A DNA stretch of 64,000 nt. It comes from Pedobacter sandarakinus. Its GTDB lineage: Bacteria; Bacteroidota; Bacteroidia; Sphingobacteriales; Sphingobacteriaceae. Both the position numbers and the translations under genes were made by a program. The DNA is taken from assembly GCF_026240095.1 (NCBI RefSeq), contig NZ_JAPIVG010000001.1, forward strand, positions 930,001 to 994,000. Reading direction: 5' to 3'. Under the pieces are notes generated by a model. It made no database searches and had not been told where the DNA came from. It saw only the letters and a list, made by a program, of their open reading frames with translations. Positions 34,844-44,385 of this stretch are shown piece after piece (position 1 is the first letter of the stretch; every line of letters starts with the position of its first letter).

Positions 34844-35962
34844 CCACCCAGCAAGCCCAAGTACAAAACCTTCGTTAACCGCAACCCCGGCCTAACAAAT
34901 TTTTGGACAAGCAATGAAAAAGCCAACCCACTGCCTTCAAAACAAAAATTTTCAGCCGGCAATTTTTGGTACTTTTTGTTGTCAAAAAGGACGAAGCCCG
35001 TCTGGCCAAGACAATACAACAACTAAGAAAACCGAAAGGAACAGAAGAAAGGTTTGATGAGAATTAAAATCCCACCCAGCAAGGCCCAAGTACAAAAACT
35101 CCGTTAACCGCAACACCGGCCTAACAAATTTTTGGGCAAGCAATGAAAAAGCCAACCCACTGCCTTGAAAACAAAAATTTTCAGCCGGCAATTTTTGGTA
35201 CTTTTTTGTTGTCAAAAATGACGAAGCCCGTCTGGCCAAGACAATACAACAACTAATAAAACCGAAAGGAACAAAAGAATGGTTTGATGAGAATTAAAAT
35301 CCCACCCAGCAAGGCCTAAGTACAAAACCTCCGTTAACGGCAACCCCGGCCTAACAAATTTTTGGCCAAGCATTGAATAAGCCAACCCACCGCCTTGAAA
35401 ACAAAAATTTTCAGCCGGCAATTTTTGGTACTTTTTGTTGTCAAAAAGGACGAAGCCCGTCTGGCCAAGACAATACAGCAACTAAGAAAACCGAAAGGAA
35501 CAGAAGAAAGGTTTGATGAGAATTAAAATCCCACCCAGCAAGGCCCAAGTACAAGACCTCCGTTAACCGCAACCCCGGCCTAACAAATTTTTTGGGCAAG
35601 CAATGAACAAGCCAATCCACTGCCTTTAAAACAAAAATTTTCAGCCGGCAATTGTTGGTACTTTTTGTTGTCAAAAAGGACGAAGCCCGTCTGGCCAAGA
35701 CAATACAACAACTAAGAAAACCGAAAGAAAACAAAGACTGGTTTGATGAGAATTTAAATGCACCCAGCAAGGCCCCAGTACAAGACCTCCGTTAACCGCA
35801 ACCCCGGCCTAACAAATGTTTGGGCAAGCACTGAACAAGCCAACCCACTGCCTTTAAAACAAAAATTTTCAGCCGGCAATTTTTGGTACTTTTTGTTGTC
35901 AAAAAGGACGAAGCCCGTCTGGCCAAGACAATACAACAGTTAAGAAAACCGAAAGAAAAAAA
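34844..35962. repeat. Tandem array: five copies of a ~229-bp unit
   Basis: Units begin with CCACCCAGCAAG at 34844, 35072, 35302, 35531 and 35760 (periods 228, 230, 229 and 229 bp). The last unit lacks about 25 bp of its 3' end. By eye copies are well over 90% identical, differing by scattered substitutions and 1-bp indels. Each unit contains CTTTTTG-TTGT-CAAAAAG, a 7-bp hairpin, and GCCCAAG...TTTTTGGGC, a possible second stem. Minus-strand open frames of 60-109 codons recur in each unit, but the unit length is 1 modulo 3 and copy 2 carries an extra T (35201-35206) that changes their frame. The array therefore appears non-coding. Its function is unknown. Confidence 0.92.
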
Positions 35963-35980
35963 ACTAACGTTAGAAGCACA

Positions 35981-36622
35981 TCAATTCTCGCTTCGCTTCT
36001 TATCACCATCAAAAATCTGCTGCATTAGTTTACCCCAGGCGAAGGGGTTTAAAAGCGGATTAGTTTGGACCATATTTTTGTTGATCATCCTATCGAAGTT
36101 GTACCGATAATTCTGACTTCCAATTTCCTGTCCATCGCGAGGTAAAGTCTGTATTAAACCATTAATAGATGCCCGGGAAAGGTTCTTCTTGGCGATAGCC
36201 AAATCATCATCAGCCAACTTCATGGATAAAAACTCCCTTGTAAACTCTTCAGTTGTTGCCCAAGGAAAAACCCTAACGGAGGGTAAATCAATCACATTTG
36301 ATTTGAGTTTAACCATGATGGTATATTTATAATCTGGCGTACTTTCTGGAATAACCGTTGAGAATTTTTTGTAGCCGATTGCGGTAAATAGAATAGTATC
36401 TCCAGGGTTTACGATGAAAGTAAAATAGCCCCGATAATCTGCGGCAACGCGTTTGCTATAGGCAGATAGATTGGTAATCGTAACATAAGGAATTACATTC
36501 GAGCTATCGATATCTGTTATTATTCCAGAAAACTGGATAAGCTTTTCTTGAGCCGGCTTCTGTTGGGCAGAAGCGGTTATCGAAAACAATAAACAAATAA
36601 AAGCTACGCAGTATCTCATCAA
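35981..36622 (-). CDS. Exported carboxypeptidase regulatory-like domain protein, function unknown
   Basis: The 213-aa protein has a signal peptide (about 1-19, TASAQQ) and a beta-sandwich domain (30-110: SGIITDIDSSNVIPYVTITN, DYRGYFTFIVNPGDTILFTA). A helical tail follows with TTEEFTREFLSMKLADDDL and NPFAWGKLMQQIF. The layout matches the 16106-16861 protein. It may follow the nifU-like gene in one transcript, although 49 bp separate them. Its stop codon lies next to the end of the tandem array. Confidence 0.8.
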   Translation of the reverse strand: MMRYCVAFICLLFSITASAQQKPAQEKLIQFSGIITDIDSSNVIPYVTITNLSAYSKRVAADYRGYFTFIVNPGDTILFTAIGYKKFSTVIPESTPDYKYTIMVKLKSNVIDLPSVRVFPWATTEEFTREFLSMKLADDDLAIAKKNLSRASINGLIQTLPRDGQEIGSQNYRYNFDRMINKNMVQTNPLLNPFAWGKLMQQIFDGDKKRSEN

Positions 36623-36671
36623 AACAAAAATAACTTTAAAAATAACACATCGTTGTTAAATAGTGTTAAAG

Positions 36672-36917
36672 CTAAACTTGCTCTGCCATGTTCACAGCAA
36701 CGACGGATGTTATCTCAGGAACAGCTTTCATAATGGCCTGTTCTATACCAGATTTCATCGTCATGAAGCTCATTGGACAAGAACCACAGTTACCTAGAAG
36801 TTTCAGTTTAACTATTCCCTCAGATGTAATTTCTTCAACAGAAACATCACCTCCATCCGCTTTTAAATAGGGCCTAATGGTTTCCAATGCTTGTTCTACT
36901 CGTTCTGTTAAATTCAT
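36672..36917 (-). CDS. NifU C-terminal-domain (Nfu-type) iron-sulfur carrier
   Basis: The 81-aa protein is the Nfu domain alone, with the Fe-S binding motif CGSC (C44, C47) inside GNCGSCPMSFMTMKSGIE. Such proteins carry [4Fe-4S] clusters to target proteins. It starts 35 bp after the mrp gene, which encodes another Fe-S cluster carrier. This is a common pairing in Bacteroidota and supports a shared role. Confidence 0.92.
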   Translation of the reverse strand: MNLTERVEQALETIRPYLKADGGDVSVEEITSEGIVKLKLLGNCGSCPMSFMTMKSGIEQAIMKAVPEITSVVAVNMAEQV

Positions 36918-36952
36918 TATTTGTTATTTAAAAATATAAAAATAGTAATTTT

Positions 36953-38029
36953 TTAGGACATAGCTGCCTGCGCATTATTGATGGAGATTTGTTGCGCAAT
37001 TTTACTTGCAATATCTCCAAAGATAACATCTAACAAAGGATTTTGGTTTAAAGCTGCCGGTTTGCCCAGGTCTCCGGCTTCAGCAATACTTTGTATAATG
37101 GGAATTTCGCCCAAGAAGGGTACGCTAAACCTTGATGCCAACTCGGTTCCACCACCTTTGCCGAAAATGTAATACTTGTTTTCTGGTAATTCTGCCGGTG
37201 TAAAGTAAGACATGTTTTCGATAACACCTAAAATCGGAATATCGATGCCCGGCATGCGGAACATAGCCAAACCTTTGTGTGTATCTGCAAGAGCGACCTG
37301 TTGTGGAGTAGTTACCACTACAGCACCGGAAATAGGAAAACTTTGGGTAATGGTAATATGGATATCGCCTGTGCCAGGAGGAAGATCTACAACTAAGTAA
37401 TCCAATTCTCCCCAGTTTGTGTCGTTAAACAATTGCTTTACCGCATTTGAGGCCATTGGTCCACGCCATGGCACAGGCTGACCAGGATCTGCAAAAAAAC
37501 CCAGCGATAATAACTTAATTCCATATTTCTCGATAGGCAAAATTTTAGTCTTGCCATCAGCAGTTTCTTCCGCAGCTGGTTTTGCATCAACCAAATCAAA
37601 CATTGTTGGAACCGAAGGACCGTAAATATCGGCATCAATTAAACCCACTTTTGCACCATCTTTGGCAAGCACTACTGCTAAATTACTCGACACAGTTGAT
37701 TTACCTACACCACCTTTTCCGGATGAAACTAAAATGATATTTTTAATGTTATCTAGTGAGGATGAACGCAAAGGCTGAGTAACCCGGGATGTTACATTAA
37801 TCGAGACTTCGGCCTCGGCAGATACGAAATGTTTTACTGCATTTGTACAGGCATTTTTCAGCATCTCCTTCATCGGGCATGCCGGGGTAGTGAGCTCGAG
37901 GGTAAAACTGACCTGATTATCGGTAATTTTTAAATCTTTAATCATGTTTAGGGTTACCAGGTCTTTCTTGAGATCCGGATCTTCCACATTTTTTAAAGCA
38001 TCTAAAACATGTTGTGGGCTTATCTGCAT
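36953..38029 (-). CDS. mrp: Mrp/ApbC (NBP35-type) Fe-S cluster carrier ATPase
   Basis: The 358-aa protein has an N-terminal MIP18/DUF59 domain (1-85; TTPACPMKEML) and a ParA/MinD-type ATPase with deviant P-loop GKGGVGKST (104-112), DADIYGPSVPTMF and DYLVVDLPPGTGD. The C-terminal CxxC of many homologues is not evident. In the corresponding region the sequence reads FTPAELPENKYYIFGKGGGT, so cluster binding may differ. It is divergent from the GT51 gene and upstream of the nfu-like gene in one operon. Confidence 0.92.
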   Translation of the reverse strand: MQISPQHVLDALKNVEDPDLKKDLVTLNMIKDLKITDNQVSFTLELTTPACPMKEMLKNACTNAVKHFVSAEAEVSINVTSRVTQPLRSSSLDNIKNIILVSSGKGGVGKSTVSSNLAVVLAKDGAKVGLIDADIYGPSVPTMFDLVDAKPAAEETADGKTKILPIEKYGIKLLSLGFFADPGQPVPWRGPMASNAVKQLFNDTNWGELDYLVVDLPPGTGDIHITITQSFPISGAVVVTTPQQVALADTHKGLAMFRMPGIDIPILGVIENMSYFTPAELPENKYYIFGKGGGTELASRFSVPFLGEIPIIQSIAEAGDLGKPAALNQNPLLDVIFGDIASKIAQQISINNAQAAMS

Positions 38030-38159
38030 CGTATTGATTTAAATTCAAAATTAACAAAACATAGCCACAAAAACTTTATTTAGGCTTTTAAACTGTAATT
38101 TTAACACGAAATAAACATTTAATTGTTACGTTTAAGCAATTAACCTTTTTTAGAAGCAA

Positions 38160-40304
38160 ATGCTAATACCTAAAATTAAGATCCCTAAAAAATATCTAAA
38201 AATCGGAGCCTGGGTTTTGGGCGTTCTTTTAATTGTTTGTATCGCATTGGGTGCTGTTGCCTATAGCAAGAGAGAAGCTCTTTTGCACAAAATGATTACC
38301 AAGGCGATTGTAAAAGCAGACAAAGATTATGGCTTGGAGCTGAAAATAGGATCTGCTGGTTTTACCGGATTAAGCACGGTCAAAATGACGGGTGTTTCTG
38401 TAGTACCAAATCAACGCGATACACTTTCAAGCATTGGCGAACTCAGTGTAGGCGTAAAATTACTTCCGTTGATTTTTGGTAACGTAAAGCTTTCTGAAGT
38501 AAAACTTAACAATGGTTTTGTTAGCGTGGTGGTTAAAGATTCGACCACCAACATCGATTTTATCCTGAAAAGAAAGAAAAAAGATAGCACCGAAAATAAT
38601 GGCAAATCAAACCTGGCAGAGATAGCGAGCAACATTCTAAACCAGGTATTATACAAGATTCCTGATGATATGGATGTCAAAAACATGGTCTTCAAATTTA
38701 ACGATCACGACACCGCCAAACTTAGCTTTGCTACGGCGGCTACAATAGATGGCGGAGATTTAAAATCGACTATCAACGTTAATGATGGTGAATCTACCTG
38801 GCACGTAGACGGCTATGTGAATCCAGGCAGCAAGCAATTAAGTTTTACCGCATACGCCGATGGGAAAAAACTGGAACTCCCATACCTCAACAACAAACTG
38901 CACGCAAAAATTAGTTTTGATACCTTACAAACCGAACTAAAAAATGCAAAATACAGCGGAGACGACTACAAAATTTCAGGATCATGGTCGGTAAAGAACA
39001 TGCTGATTAATCAGCCTAGAATTGCATCAAATGATATTATTGTGCAAAGTGCGAAGTTGGATGCCGATGTTCTGGTAGGTCCTAATTACATCTCTTTAGA
39101 CAGCACATCTACCGCATTTTTAAAAAATGCCGAAATCCATCCTTATATCAAATACACTTTAGGTAAAAATAAAATCTATGAGTTAAAATTAAATGCCGAT
39201 GAGCAAGATGCACAAGCCATCTTGGATGCTTTTCCACAGGGATTGTTCGAATCGTTAGAGGGACTGAAAGTACAGGGCAAAATTAAATATAACCTTAATT
39301 TTTATCTAGATACCAAAATTCCAGACAGTGTACGTTTTAGTTCAACGCTCACGCCAGTTGGTTTTAAAATTATCCAATGGGGAAAAACAAATCTGCAGAA
39401 GATTAATTCGCCTTTTGTATATACGCCGTACGAGTATGGTAAGCCCATGAGAGACATCAATATAGGCCCTGATAATCCAAATTTTACGCCACTCAATGCA
39501 ATATCAAAAAATTTCGTAAATGCTGTTTTAACGGCAGAAGATCCATCATTTTTCACCCACAATGGATTCGTTGAAGAATCCATCAGAAAGTCGATTGCTG
39601 TAAATTTTAAGGAAAAGAAATTTAAACGTGGCGGTAGCACCATTAGCATGCAACTGGTTAAAAATGTATACCTCAGCAGGCAGAAAACCTTGGCCCGCAA
39701 AGCCGAAGAAATCTTAATTGTGTGGTTAATTGAGCACAACCATTTAGTAAGCAAACAGAGAATGCTGGAAGTCTATTTCAACATTATGGAATTGGGACAA
39801 AATATTTACGGTATTGGCGAAGCTTCGAGGTACTATTTTGGTAAGCAACCTGCAGATTTAACCATTGGCGATGGATTATTTTTAGCAAGCATTGTTCCCA
39901 AGCCAAAAGCATCGATGTACAAATTTATGGCAGATGGTAGTTTGAAACCTTACATGTTCAATTACTTTCGCTTTATGGGAAATATAATGGCCAGACGGGG
40001 TCTTACGCCTGCAGATACATCTGGTTACGGCTTTTATAATGTCCGCTTAAGAGAAGGTTTGCGCCAGTATTTGGCACCAGATACAGCCGTAGTTGACACC
40101 ACGGTTTTTGATGATGAGGAAGACGGCATGCCACCTGTGATGATGCAAGACAAAAACAAAAATCTTTTCGATCGGATTTTTGGGGGAGGAAATAGGAAAG
40201 ACACGACCACAGTGCAGCAGGCAGATACAACAAAATCGAAAAAACAACTCAGACAGGAGCGGAGGGAATTACGCAGAAGAGAAAGGGAGCAAGGCGGTGA
40301 TTAA
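38160..40304 (+). CDS. Membrane-anchored GT51 peptidoglycan glycosyltransferase with AsmA-like N-terminal region
   Basis: The 714-aa protein has one N-terminal membrane helix (about 18-38). About 380 periplasmic residues follow that resemble AsmA-type proteins (LELKIGSAGFTGLSTVKMTG, SIGELSVGVKLLPLIFGNVK). A GT51 domain then begins near residue 440. Its motifs are TAEDPSFF (catalytic Glu460), KFKRGGSTISMQLVKN, ARKAEEILIVWLIE and LEVYFNIMELGQNIYGIGEA. A basic low-complexity tail ends the protein. No transpeptidase domain is present. It should polymerise glycan strands from lipid II, like MtgA, but the long front part is unusual for a monofunctional enzyme. Confidence 0.88.
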   Translation: MLIPKIKIPKKYLKIGAWVLGVLLIVCIALGAVAYSKREALLHKMITKAIVKADKDYGLELKIGSAGFTGLSTVKMTGVSVVPNQRDTLSSIGELSVGVKLLPLIFGNVKLSEVKLNNGFVSVVVKDSTTNIDFILKRKKKDSTENNGKSNLAEIASNILNQVLYKIPDDMDVKNMVFKFNDHDTAKLSFATAATIDGGDLKSTINVNDGESTWHVDGYVNPGSKQLSFTAYADGKKLELPYLNNKLHAKISFDTLQTELKNAKYSGDDYKISGSWSVKNMLINQPRIASNDIIVQSAKLDADVLVGPNYISLDSTSTAFLKNAEIHPYIKYTLGKNKIYELKLNADEQDAQAILDAFPQGLFESLEGLKVQGKIKYNLNFYLDTKIPDSVRFSSTLTPVGFKIIQWGKTNLQKINSPFVYTPYEYGKPMRDINIGPDNPNFTPLNAISKNFVNAVLTAEDPSFFTHNGFVEESIRKSIAVNFKEKKFKRGGSTISMQLVKNVYLSRQKTLARKAEEILIVWLIEHNHLVSKQRMLEVYFNIMELGQNIYGIGEASRYYFGKQPADLTIGDGLFLASIVPKPKASMYKFMADGSLKPYMFNYFRFMGNIMARRGLTPADTSGYGFYNVRLREGLRQYLAPDTAVVDTTVFDDEEDGMPPVMMQDKNKNLFDRIFGGGNRKDTTTVQQADTTKSKKQLRQERRELRRREREQGGD

Positions 40305-40337
40305 AACGCCATCTATTAAAGCTTAGATATTATTATA

Positions 40338-40880
40338 ATGCAGAAAATAAAGATAGCGGAAAAGCAATTCGAAATATTCTTAGAGAACGAAACTATAAAT
40401 AAGCGTATTAGACTAATTGGTGTACAGCTTAACCTTGCTTACGAGGATAAGTGCCCATTATTTATTGGAATACTGAATGGTAGTTTTTTATTTATGGCCG
40501 ATTTGATAAAAGAAATAACAATACCATGTGAAGTAGCATTCATGAGAGTAGCCTCGTACGATGGTGCGTCAAGTTCTGGACAAGTAAAAGAGCTAATTGG
40601 CCTGCCCCCAAATATTTCCGGTAGAGATATTATTGTTATTGAAGATATTGTAGATACAGGACTAACCTTAACACACATTTTAAAAACAATCAAAGCGCTA
40701 AAGCCGGCATCTGTAAAGGTAGCATCACTGTTATTGAAACCCAGCGCCTTAAAGTACCAGATTGAAGATTTAGAGTACGTAGGCTTTGAAATTCCAAATG
40801 AGTTTGTTGTTGGCTACGGACTAGACTATAACGGCCTTGGCAGAAATCTAATCGACATTTATAGTGCAACGGAAGGATAA
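40338..40880 (+). CDS. hpt: Hypoxanthine phosphoribosyltransferase
   Basis: The 180-aa enzyme salvages hypoxanthine and guanine using PRPP. The PRPP-binding loop is VIEDIVDTGLTL (E102, D103, D106, T107). LNGSFLFMADL (about 46-56) and VGYGLDYNGLGRNL near the C-terminus also fit the type I PRTase family. It lies 33 bp after the GT51 gene and 54 bp before psd, possibly in one transcript. Confidence 0.93.
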   Translation: MQKIKIAEKQFEIFLENETINKRIRLIGVQLNLAYEDKCPLFIGILNGSFLFMADLIKEITIPCEVAFMRVASYDGASSSGQVKELIGLPPNISGRDIIVIEDIVDTGLTLTHILKTIKALKPASVKVASLLLKPSALKYQIEDLEYVGFEIPNEFVVGYGLDYNGLGRNLIDIYSATEG

Positions 40881-40934
40881 TTTAAAGTAGGATTAAATTA
40901 TTTTTCGCACCTTTGCCCTATAATTTTTTACAAA

Positions 40935-41594
40935 ATGACCATACATAAAGAAGGTTATACCACCATAGCCGTAACCATATTATTGATTTTCGTAATCAAC
41001 GCTTTTGTTGATTACAAATACTATGACATAACCTGGTTGCGGTGGTTTGTCTATATTTTTTCGGCAGCGCTATTTTTAATTGTGCTGCAGTTTTTTCGCA
41101 ACCCCAGTCGTAGCTTTTCTTCAGGTGAAGATTTTGTGGTGTGCCCTGCAGACGGGAAAGTGGTTGTAATTGAAGAAACGGAAGAAGGGGAGTATTTCAA
41201 AGATAAGCGGTTGCAGGTGTCTATCTTCATGTCTCCAGTCAATGTACACATTAACCGTAATCCCATATCAGGTGTTGTAAAATTCTTCAAATATCACCCC
41301 GGAAAATACTTAGCCGCCTGGAATCCAAAATCTTCTACAGAAAACGAAAGAACAACAACCGTTGTTGAGCATAAAAATGGTACGCCTGTCTTGTTCCGTC
41401 AAATTGCAGGTGCATTGGCACGCAGAATTGTTTGGTACGTAAAGGAAGGCGATCAGGTGGTTCAATCAGAACAATTTGGTTTTATAAAATTCGGCTCCAG
41501 GGTTGATGTTTTCTTACCAGTTGGCACTAAAGTTAATGTTTCATTAAACGAAGTGGTAAAAGGTGGAATCACTACCTTGGCTACCTTAAGTTAG
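40935..41594 (+). CDS. psd: Phosphatidylserine decarboxylase (archaeal-type, short form)
   Basis: The 219-aa proenzyme converts phosphatidylserine to phosphatidylethanolamine. Two membrane segments are at the N-terminus (about 9-25 and 34-52). VCPADGKVVVIEE, MSPVNVHINRNP and HPGKY are family motifs. The self-cleavage site is G187-S188 in KFGSRVDVF, where Ser188 becomes the pyruvoyl group. The short length and single cleavage motif match the PSD-A group common in Bacteroidota. A terminator follows at 41615-41652. Confidence 0.92.
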   Translation: MTIHKEGYTTIAVTILLIFVINAFVDYKYYDITWLRWFVYIFSAALFLIVLQFFRNPSRSFSSGEDFVVCPADGKVVVIEETEEGEYFKDKRLQVSIFMSPVNVHINRNPISGVVKFFKYHPGKYLAAWNPKSSTENERTTTVVEHKNGTPVLFRQIAGALARRIVWYVKEGDQVVQSEQFGFIKFGSRVDVFLPVGTKVNVSLNEVVKGGITTLATLS

Positions 41595-41614
41595 AGAAGA
41601 TATAAATCTATTTG

Positions 41615-41652
41615 AACCCCAATTTGGAAGCAATTCTAATTTGGGGTTTTTT
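41615..41652 (+). terminator. Rho-independent terminator of psd
   Basis: AACCCCAA (41615-41622) pairs with TTGGGGTT (41641-41648), followed by further T residues. No gene is visible in the remaining ~200 bp before the convergent MscS gene. Confidence 0.8.
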
Positions 41653-41857
41653 GTTAATAGCAAGATTACAATAGGCCTGATTATGATACTTACCAAGAAC
41701 CATAATTGGTATTGGCAACCTTTGATGTATTTGCGTTACATTGTAAATATGCTCAACCGAGGGCATCTGCTAAATAAAGCGAATGGACACGATAATTCTC
41801 GCTGCTAAATAGCATTCAGAAGCTTGAATAATTATCAATGTCAAGCTACGAGATTAA

Positions 41858-43033
41858 TTAGTCTGTAGCATCATTCCCTACCTCTTTTGGCTGTTCTACT
41901 GCAGTGGTTTTATCGCTAATCAACCTTTGTGTAGGATAGGCAAAGTCAGATTGGTTGCGCATTACAATATCCATAATTTCTAGGTTTATTTCCTGCCTGA
42001 TTTTAAGGAACTGCGCAAAATCTAAAACAGTTACAAAATAAGTTACCTCTACATTTAACCCTGAATCGCCAAAGCTTTTGAAAGATGCATTCCCATCGGT
42101 ATTTGTTCCCTGATGGTTGTGGATATAATTTTCTATGTCGGAAACGATTTCCCGTAACGATGCTGCATTGGTTTCATAGGTAAGGCCAATGGTAAAGTTC
42201 ACCTTTCTCGAATTTCTAAGGGAGAGGTTCTCCAAAACCCCATCAATCATTCCGCGGTTAGGGATAGTAGCAAGCGTTTTCTCTGATGTTCTTATGCGGG
42301 TGCTTCTAAAGCCTACTTTCTCTATTGTTCCTTCTACACCATCAACCCGAACCAGGTCTCCCACAACAAATGGCTTATCTAGAAAGATCGTAAATGAACC
42401 AATTAGATTTTCCAAGCTCTCTTTAGCAGCCAGTGCAATAGCAATACCACCAATCCCTAAACCGGTAATAAGTGTTAATACATTTACTTCGAAAACAAAA
42501 CCGAGAAGCGTAAAGAAACCAATAAATATGACCAATGTTTTGAAAAGCTCTTTCAAGAAAGGCACCAGTTGGTCATCAGATTTGTTATCTGTTAAAGATG
42601 CCCGGAAAAGCAGTACGTGGCTGATGAAATCTATAATTCTTAGGATAATCCAAAACGCAGAAAGGATGATCATAAATAAAAAAATCCGGTCAATGCAATC
42701 GCCTATGCTAACCGGAACGGCTACCTTAACCTTATCAATAAGTTTGCTGTAATGAAACACTGCCACTTCCAAAGGATGTTTCAGTTGGTTTATAGACAGG
42801 TAGAGCGTAGTCAAGAGGATTAGCGTTTCTATTGGCTTAACGAGCAGAGACACAAAAGCGCCATCGTGCGATTGTTGAGAAAAGCGGCTGAATAGCTTAA
42901 ATAAAAGCTTACTCAGGATTCGGGAAAATATGCGTTTAAAGATTAATCCGAACAGCAATATACCGCCAAAAAGGCAATAAGCTTTCACAGAATTCCCCCA
43001 GAAAACTTGTTCGAAAAATACCGAATCTAACAT
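41858..43033 (-). CDS. MscS-family mechanosensitive ion channel
   Basis: The 391-aa protein has about five N-terminal hydrophobic segments, followed by the pore-lining helix region GLGIGGIAIALAAKESLENLIG (G/A-rich pattern of TM3). The beta domain is next (FVVGDLVRVDGVEGTIEKVG, STRIRTSEKTLATIPN), and then an alpha/beta C-terminal domain. It should release osmolytes on hypo-osmotic shock. It is larger than E. coli MscS because of the extra N-terminal helices. Confidence 0.9.
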   Translation of the reverse strand: MLDSVFFEQVFWGNSVKAYCLFGGILLFGLIFKRIFSRILSKLLFKLFSRFSQQSHDGAFVSLLVKPIETLILLTTLYLSINQLKHPLEVAVFHYSKLIDKVKVAVPVSIGDCIDRIFLFMIILSAFWIILRIIDFISHVLLFRASLTDNKSDDQLVPFLKELFKTLVIFIGFFTLLGFVFEVNVLTLITGLGIGGIAIALAAKESLENLIGSFTIFLDKPFVVGDLVRVDGVEGTIEKVGFRSTRIRTSEKTLATIPNRGMIDGVLENLSLRNSRKVNFTIGLTYETNAASLREIVSDIENYIHNHQGTNTDGNASFKSFGDSGLNVEVTYFVTVLDFAQFLKIRQEINLEIMDIVMRNQSDFAYPTQRLISDKTTAVEQPKEVGNDATD

Positions 43034-43091
43034 CTTGCTATATATTATGCCCCTGCGGGTGATGAATTACCCAAACTAAGGCTACCTAAAC

Positions 43092-43122
43092 AAAAAAACC
43101 TCCACGAAGTTAATCGTGAAGG
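43092..43122 (-). terminator. Rho-independent terminator of rplS
   Basis: On the minus strand CCTTCACGA pairs with TCGTGGAGG over a short loop, followed by seven T. It marks the end of the rpsP-rplS cluster. Confidence 0.85.
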
Positions 43123-43144
43123 CTATATCTTATAATAAAGAATA

Positions 43145-43492
43145 TTATTTTCTCAAAGATTTGATACGAGCAGCTTTACCAGTTAAAGCACGTAAGTAGA
43201 ATAATTTTGCTCTACGAACTTTACCATAGCTATTCACTTCTACTTTCTCGATGTTTGGAGAACTAAAAGGGAAAATACGCTCAACACCAATACCGTTGCT
43301 GATTTTGCGAACTGTGAAAGTTTCGTTAGCACCAGCACTGTTACGTTGGATAACAACACCTTGGTAAATTTGAACACGTTCTTTATTACCTTCGCGAATT
43401 TTATAGTGTACGCTCACTGTATCGCCAGACTTGAACGCAGGAAAATCTTTTTTCGCGATGGCCTGCTCTTCAACAAATTTTACTAAATCCAT
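43145..43492 (-). CDS. rplS: 50S ribosomal protein L19
   Basis: The 115-aa protein carries L19 signatures [40 protein letters not shown] and [17 protein letters not shown], ending in [10 protein letters not shown]. It sits at the 30S/50S interface of the ribosome. It is the last gene of the rpsP-rimM-trmD-rplS cluster, 137 bp after trmD. Confidence 0.97.
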   Translation of the reverse strand: MDLVKFVEEQAIAKKDFPAFKSGDTVSVHYKIREGNKERVQIYQGVVIQRNSAGANETFTVRKISNGIGVERIFPFSSPNIEKVEVNSYGKVRRAKLFYLRALTGKAARIKSLRK

Positions 43493-43629
43493 GATTTTAA
43501 GCTATTAAATCGATATTTCAACCCGTGAAATTCGGATTGCAATATTAGGGTTTTTTTTTCAATTATAAAAACTAATTTTATTTTTTCCACAATCTTTTAG
43601 AAATCAACATTCCTTATTGATAAACCGTT

Positions 43630-44304
43630 CTATTCCAAAAGATCAGGTCGGCGTTGCTTTGTCCTTTCCACGGCCTGTTCATGCCGCCATTCATTCACTT
43701 TTGCTTCGTGTCCACTTAGCAAAACATCGGGCACTTTATGCCCACGCCAATCAGCCGGACGGGTATATACAGGCGCATCCAGAAGCTCTCCCTGGAAACT
43801 ATCAGACAGGGCAGAAGTCTCATCGTTTAATACGCCAGGTATTAACCGAACAACCGCATCAACTACTATAGCTGCAGGCAATTCGCCGCCGCTCAACACG
43901 TAATCGCCCACAGAAATTTCCCTTGTTACAAAAACATCGCGAATCCGCTGATCGATGCCCTTGTAATGTCCACACAAAATAATGATATTCTTTTTAATAG
44001 ACAGTTCGTTGGCTGTGCTTTGGTTAAGCGTAACACCATCAGGGCTCATAAAAATGACTTCATCATATTCCCTTTCTGCCTGCAACTTTTCTATACAGGC
44101 TGCAAATGGCTCAATACTCATCACCATGCCGCTTCCTCCGCCATATTGATAATCGTCTACACTCTTTTGTTTGTTGGTAGCATAATCGCGAAGGTTGTGC
44201 ACCACAATTTCTGCAATCCCTTTCTTTTGTGCCCTTTGTAAAATAGAATGTGCAAAAGGGCTTTCAAGCAATGCAGGCAAAACAGTTATGATATCGAAAC
44301 GCAT
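43630..44304 (-). CDS. trmD: tRNA (guanine-37 N1)-methyltransferase
   Basis: The 224-aa SPOUT methyltransferase acts on G37 of tRNAs to prevent frameshifting. The start is the ATG at 44304 ([17 protein letters not shown]). An upstream in-frame start at 44355 adds a leader that is not family-like. The knot motifs [21 protein letters not shown] and [16 protein letters not shown] are intact. It is separated from rimM by a lipoprotein gene, which breaks the usual gene order. Confidence 0.95.
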   Translation of the reverse strand: MRFDIITVLPALLESPFAHSILQRAQKKGIAEIVVHNLRDYATNKQKSVDDYQYGGGSGMVMSIEPFAACIEKLQAEREYDEVIFMSPDGVTLNQSTANELSIKKNIIILCGHYKGIDQRIRDVFVTREISVGDYVLSGGELPAAIVVDAVVRLIPGVLNDETSALSDSFQGELLDAPVYTRPADWRGHKVPDVLLSGHEAKVNEWRHEQAVERTKQRRPDLLE

Positions 44305-44385
44305 AGCGCAAAGGTAGCAATTGAAATTAGAGAAGGCAATCAAATACCACAGCAATAGTTATCTCCTAGAAAAATAGTAAAAAAA

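Noticed and set aside
34789..35936. Five overlapping minus-strand open frames (60-109 codons) in the tandem array
   Set aside because: They restart in each unit, overlap their neighbours, change frame after 1-bp indels and have no plausible start context. They follow from the repeat sequence.
34844..35962. CRISPR array
   Set aside because: The repeat unit is ~229 bp with no unique spacers between short repeats, and no cas genes are nearby.
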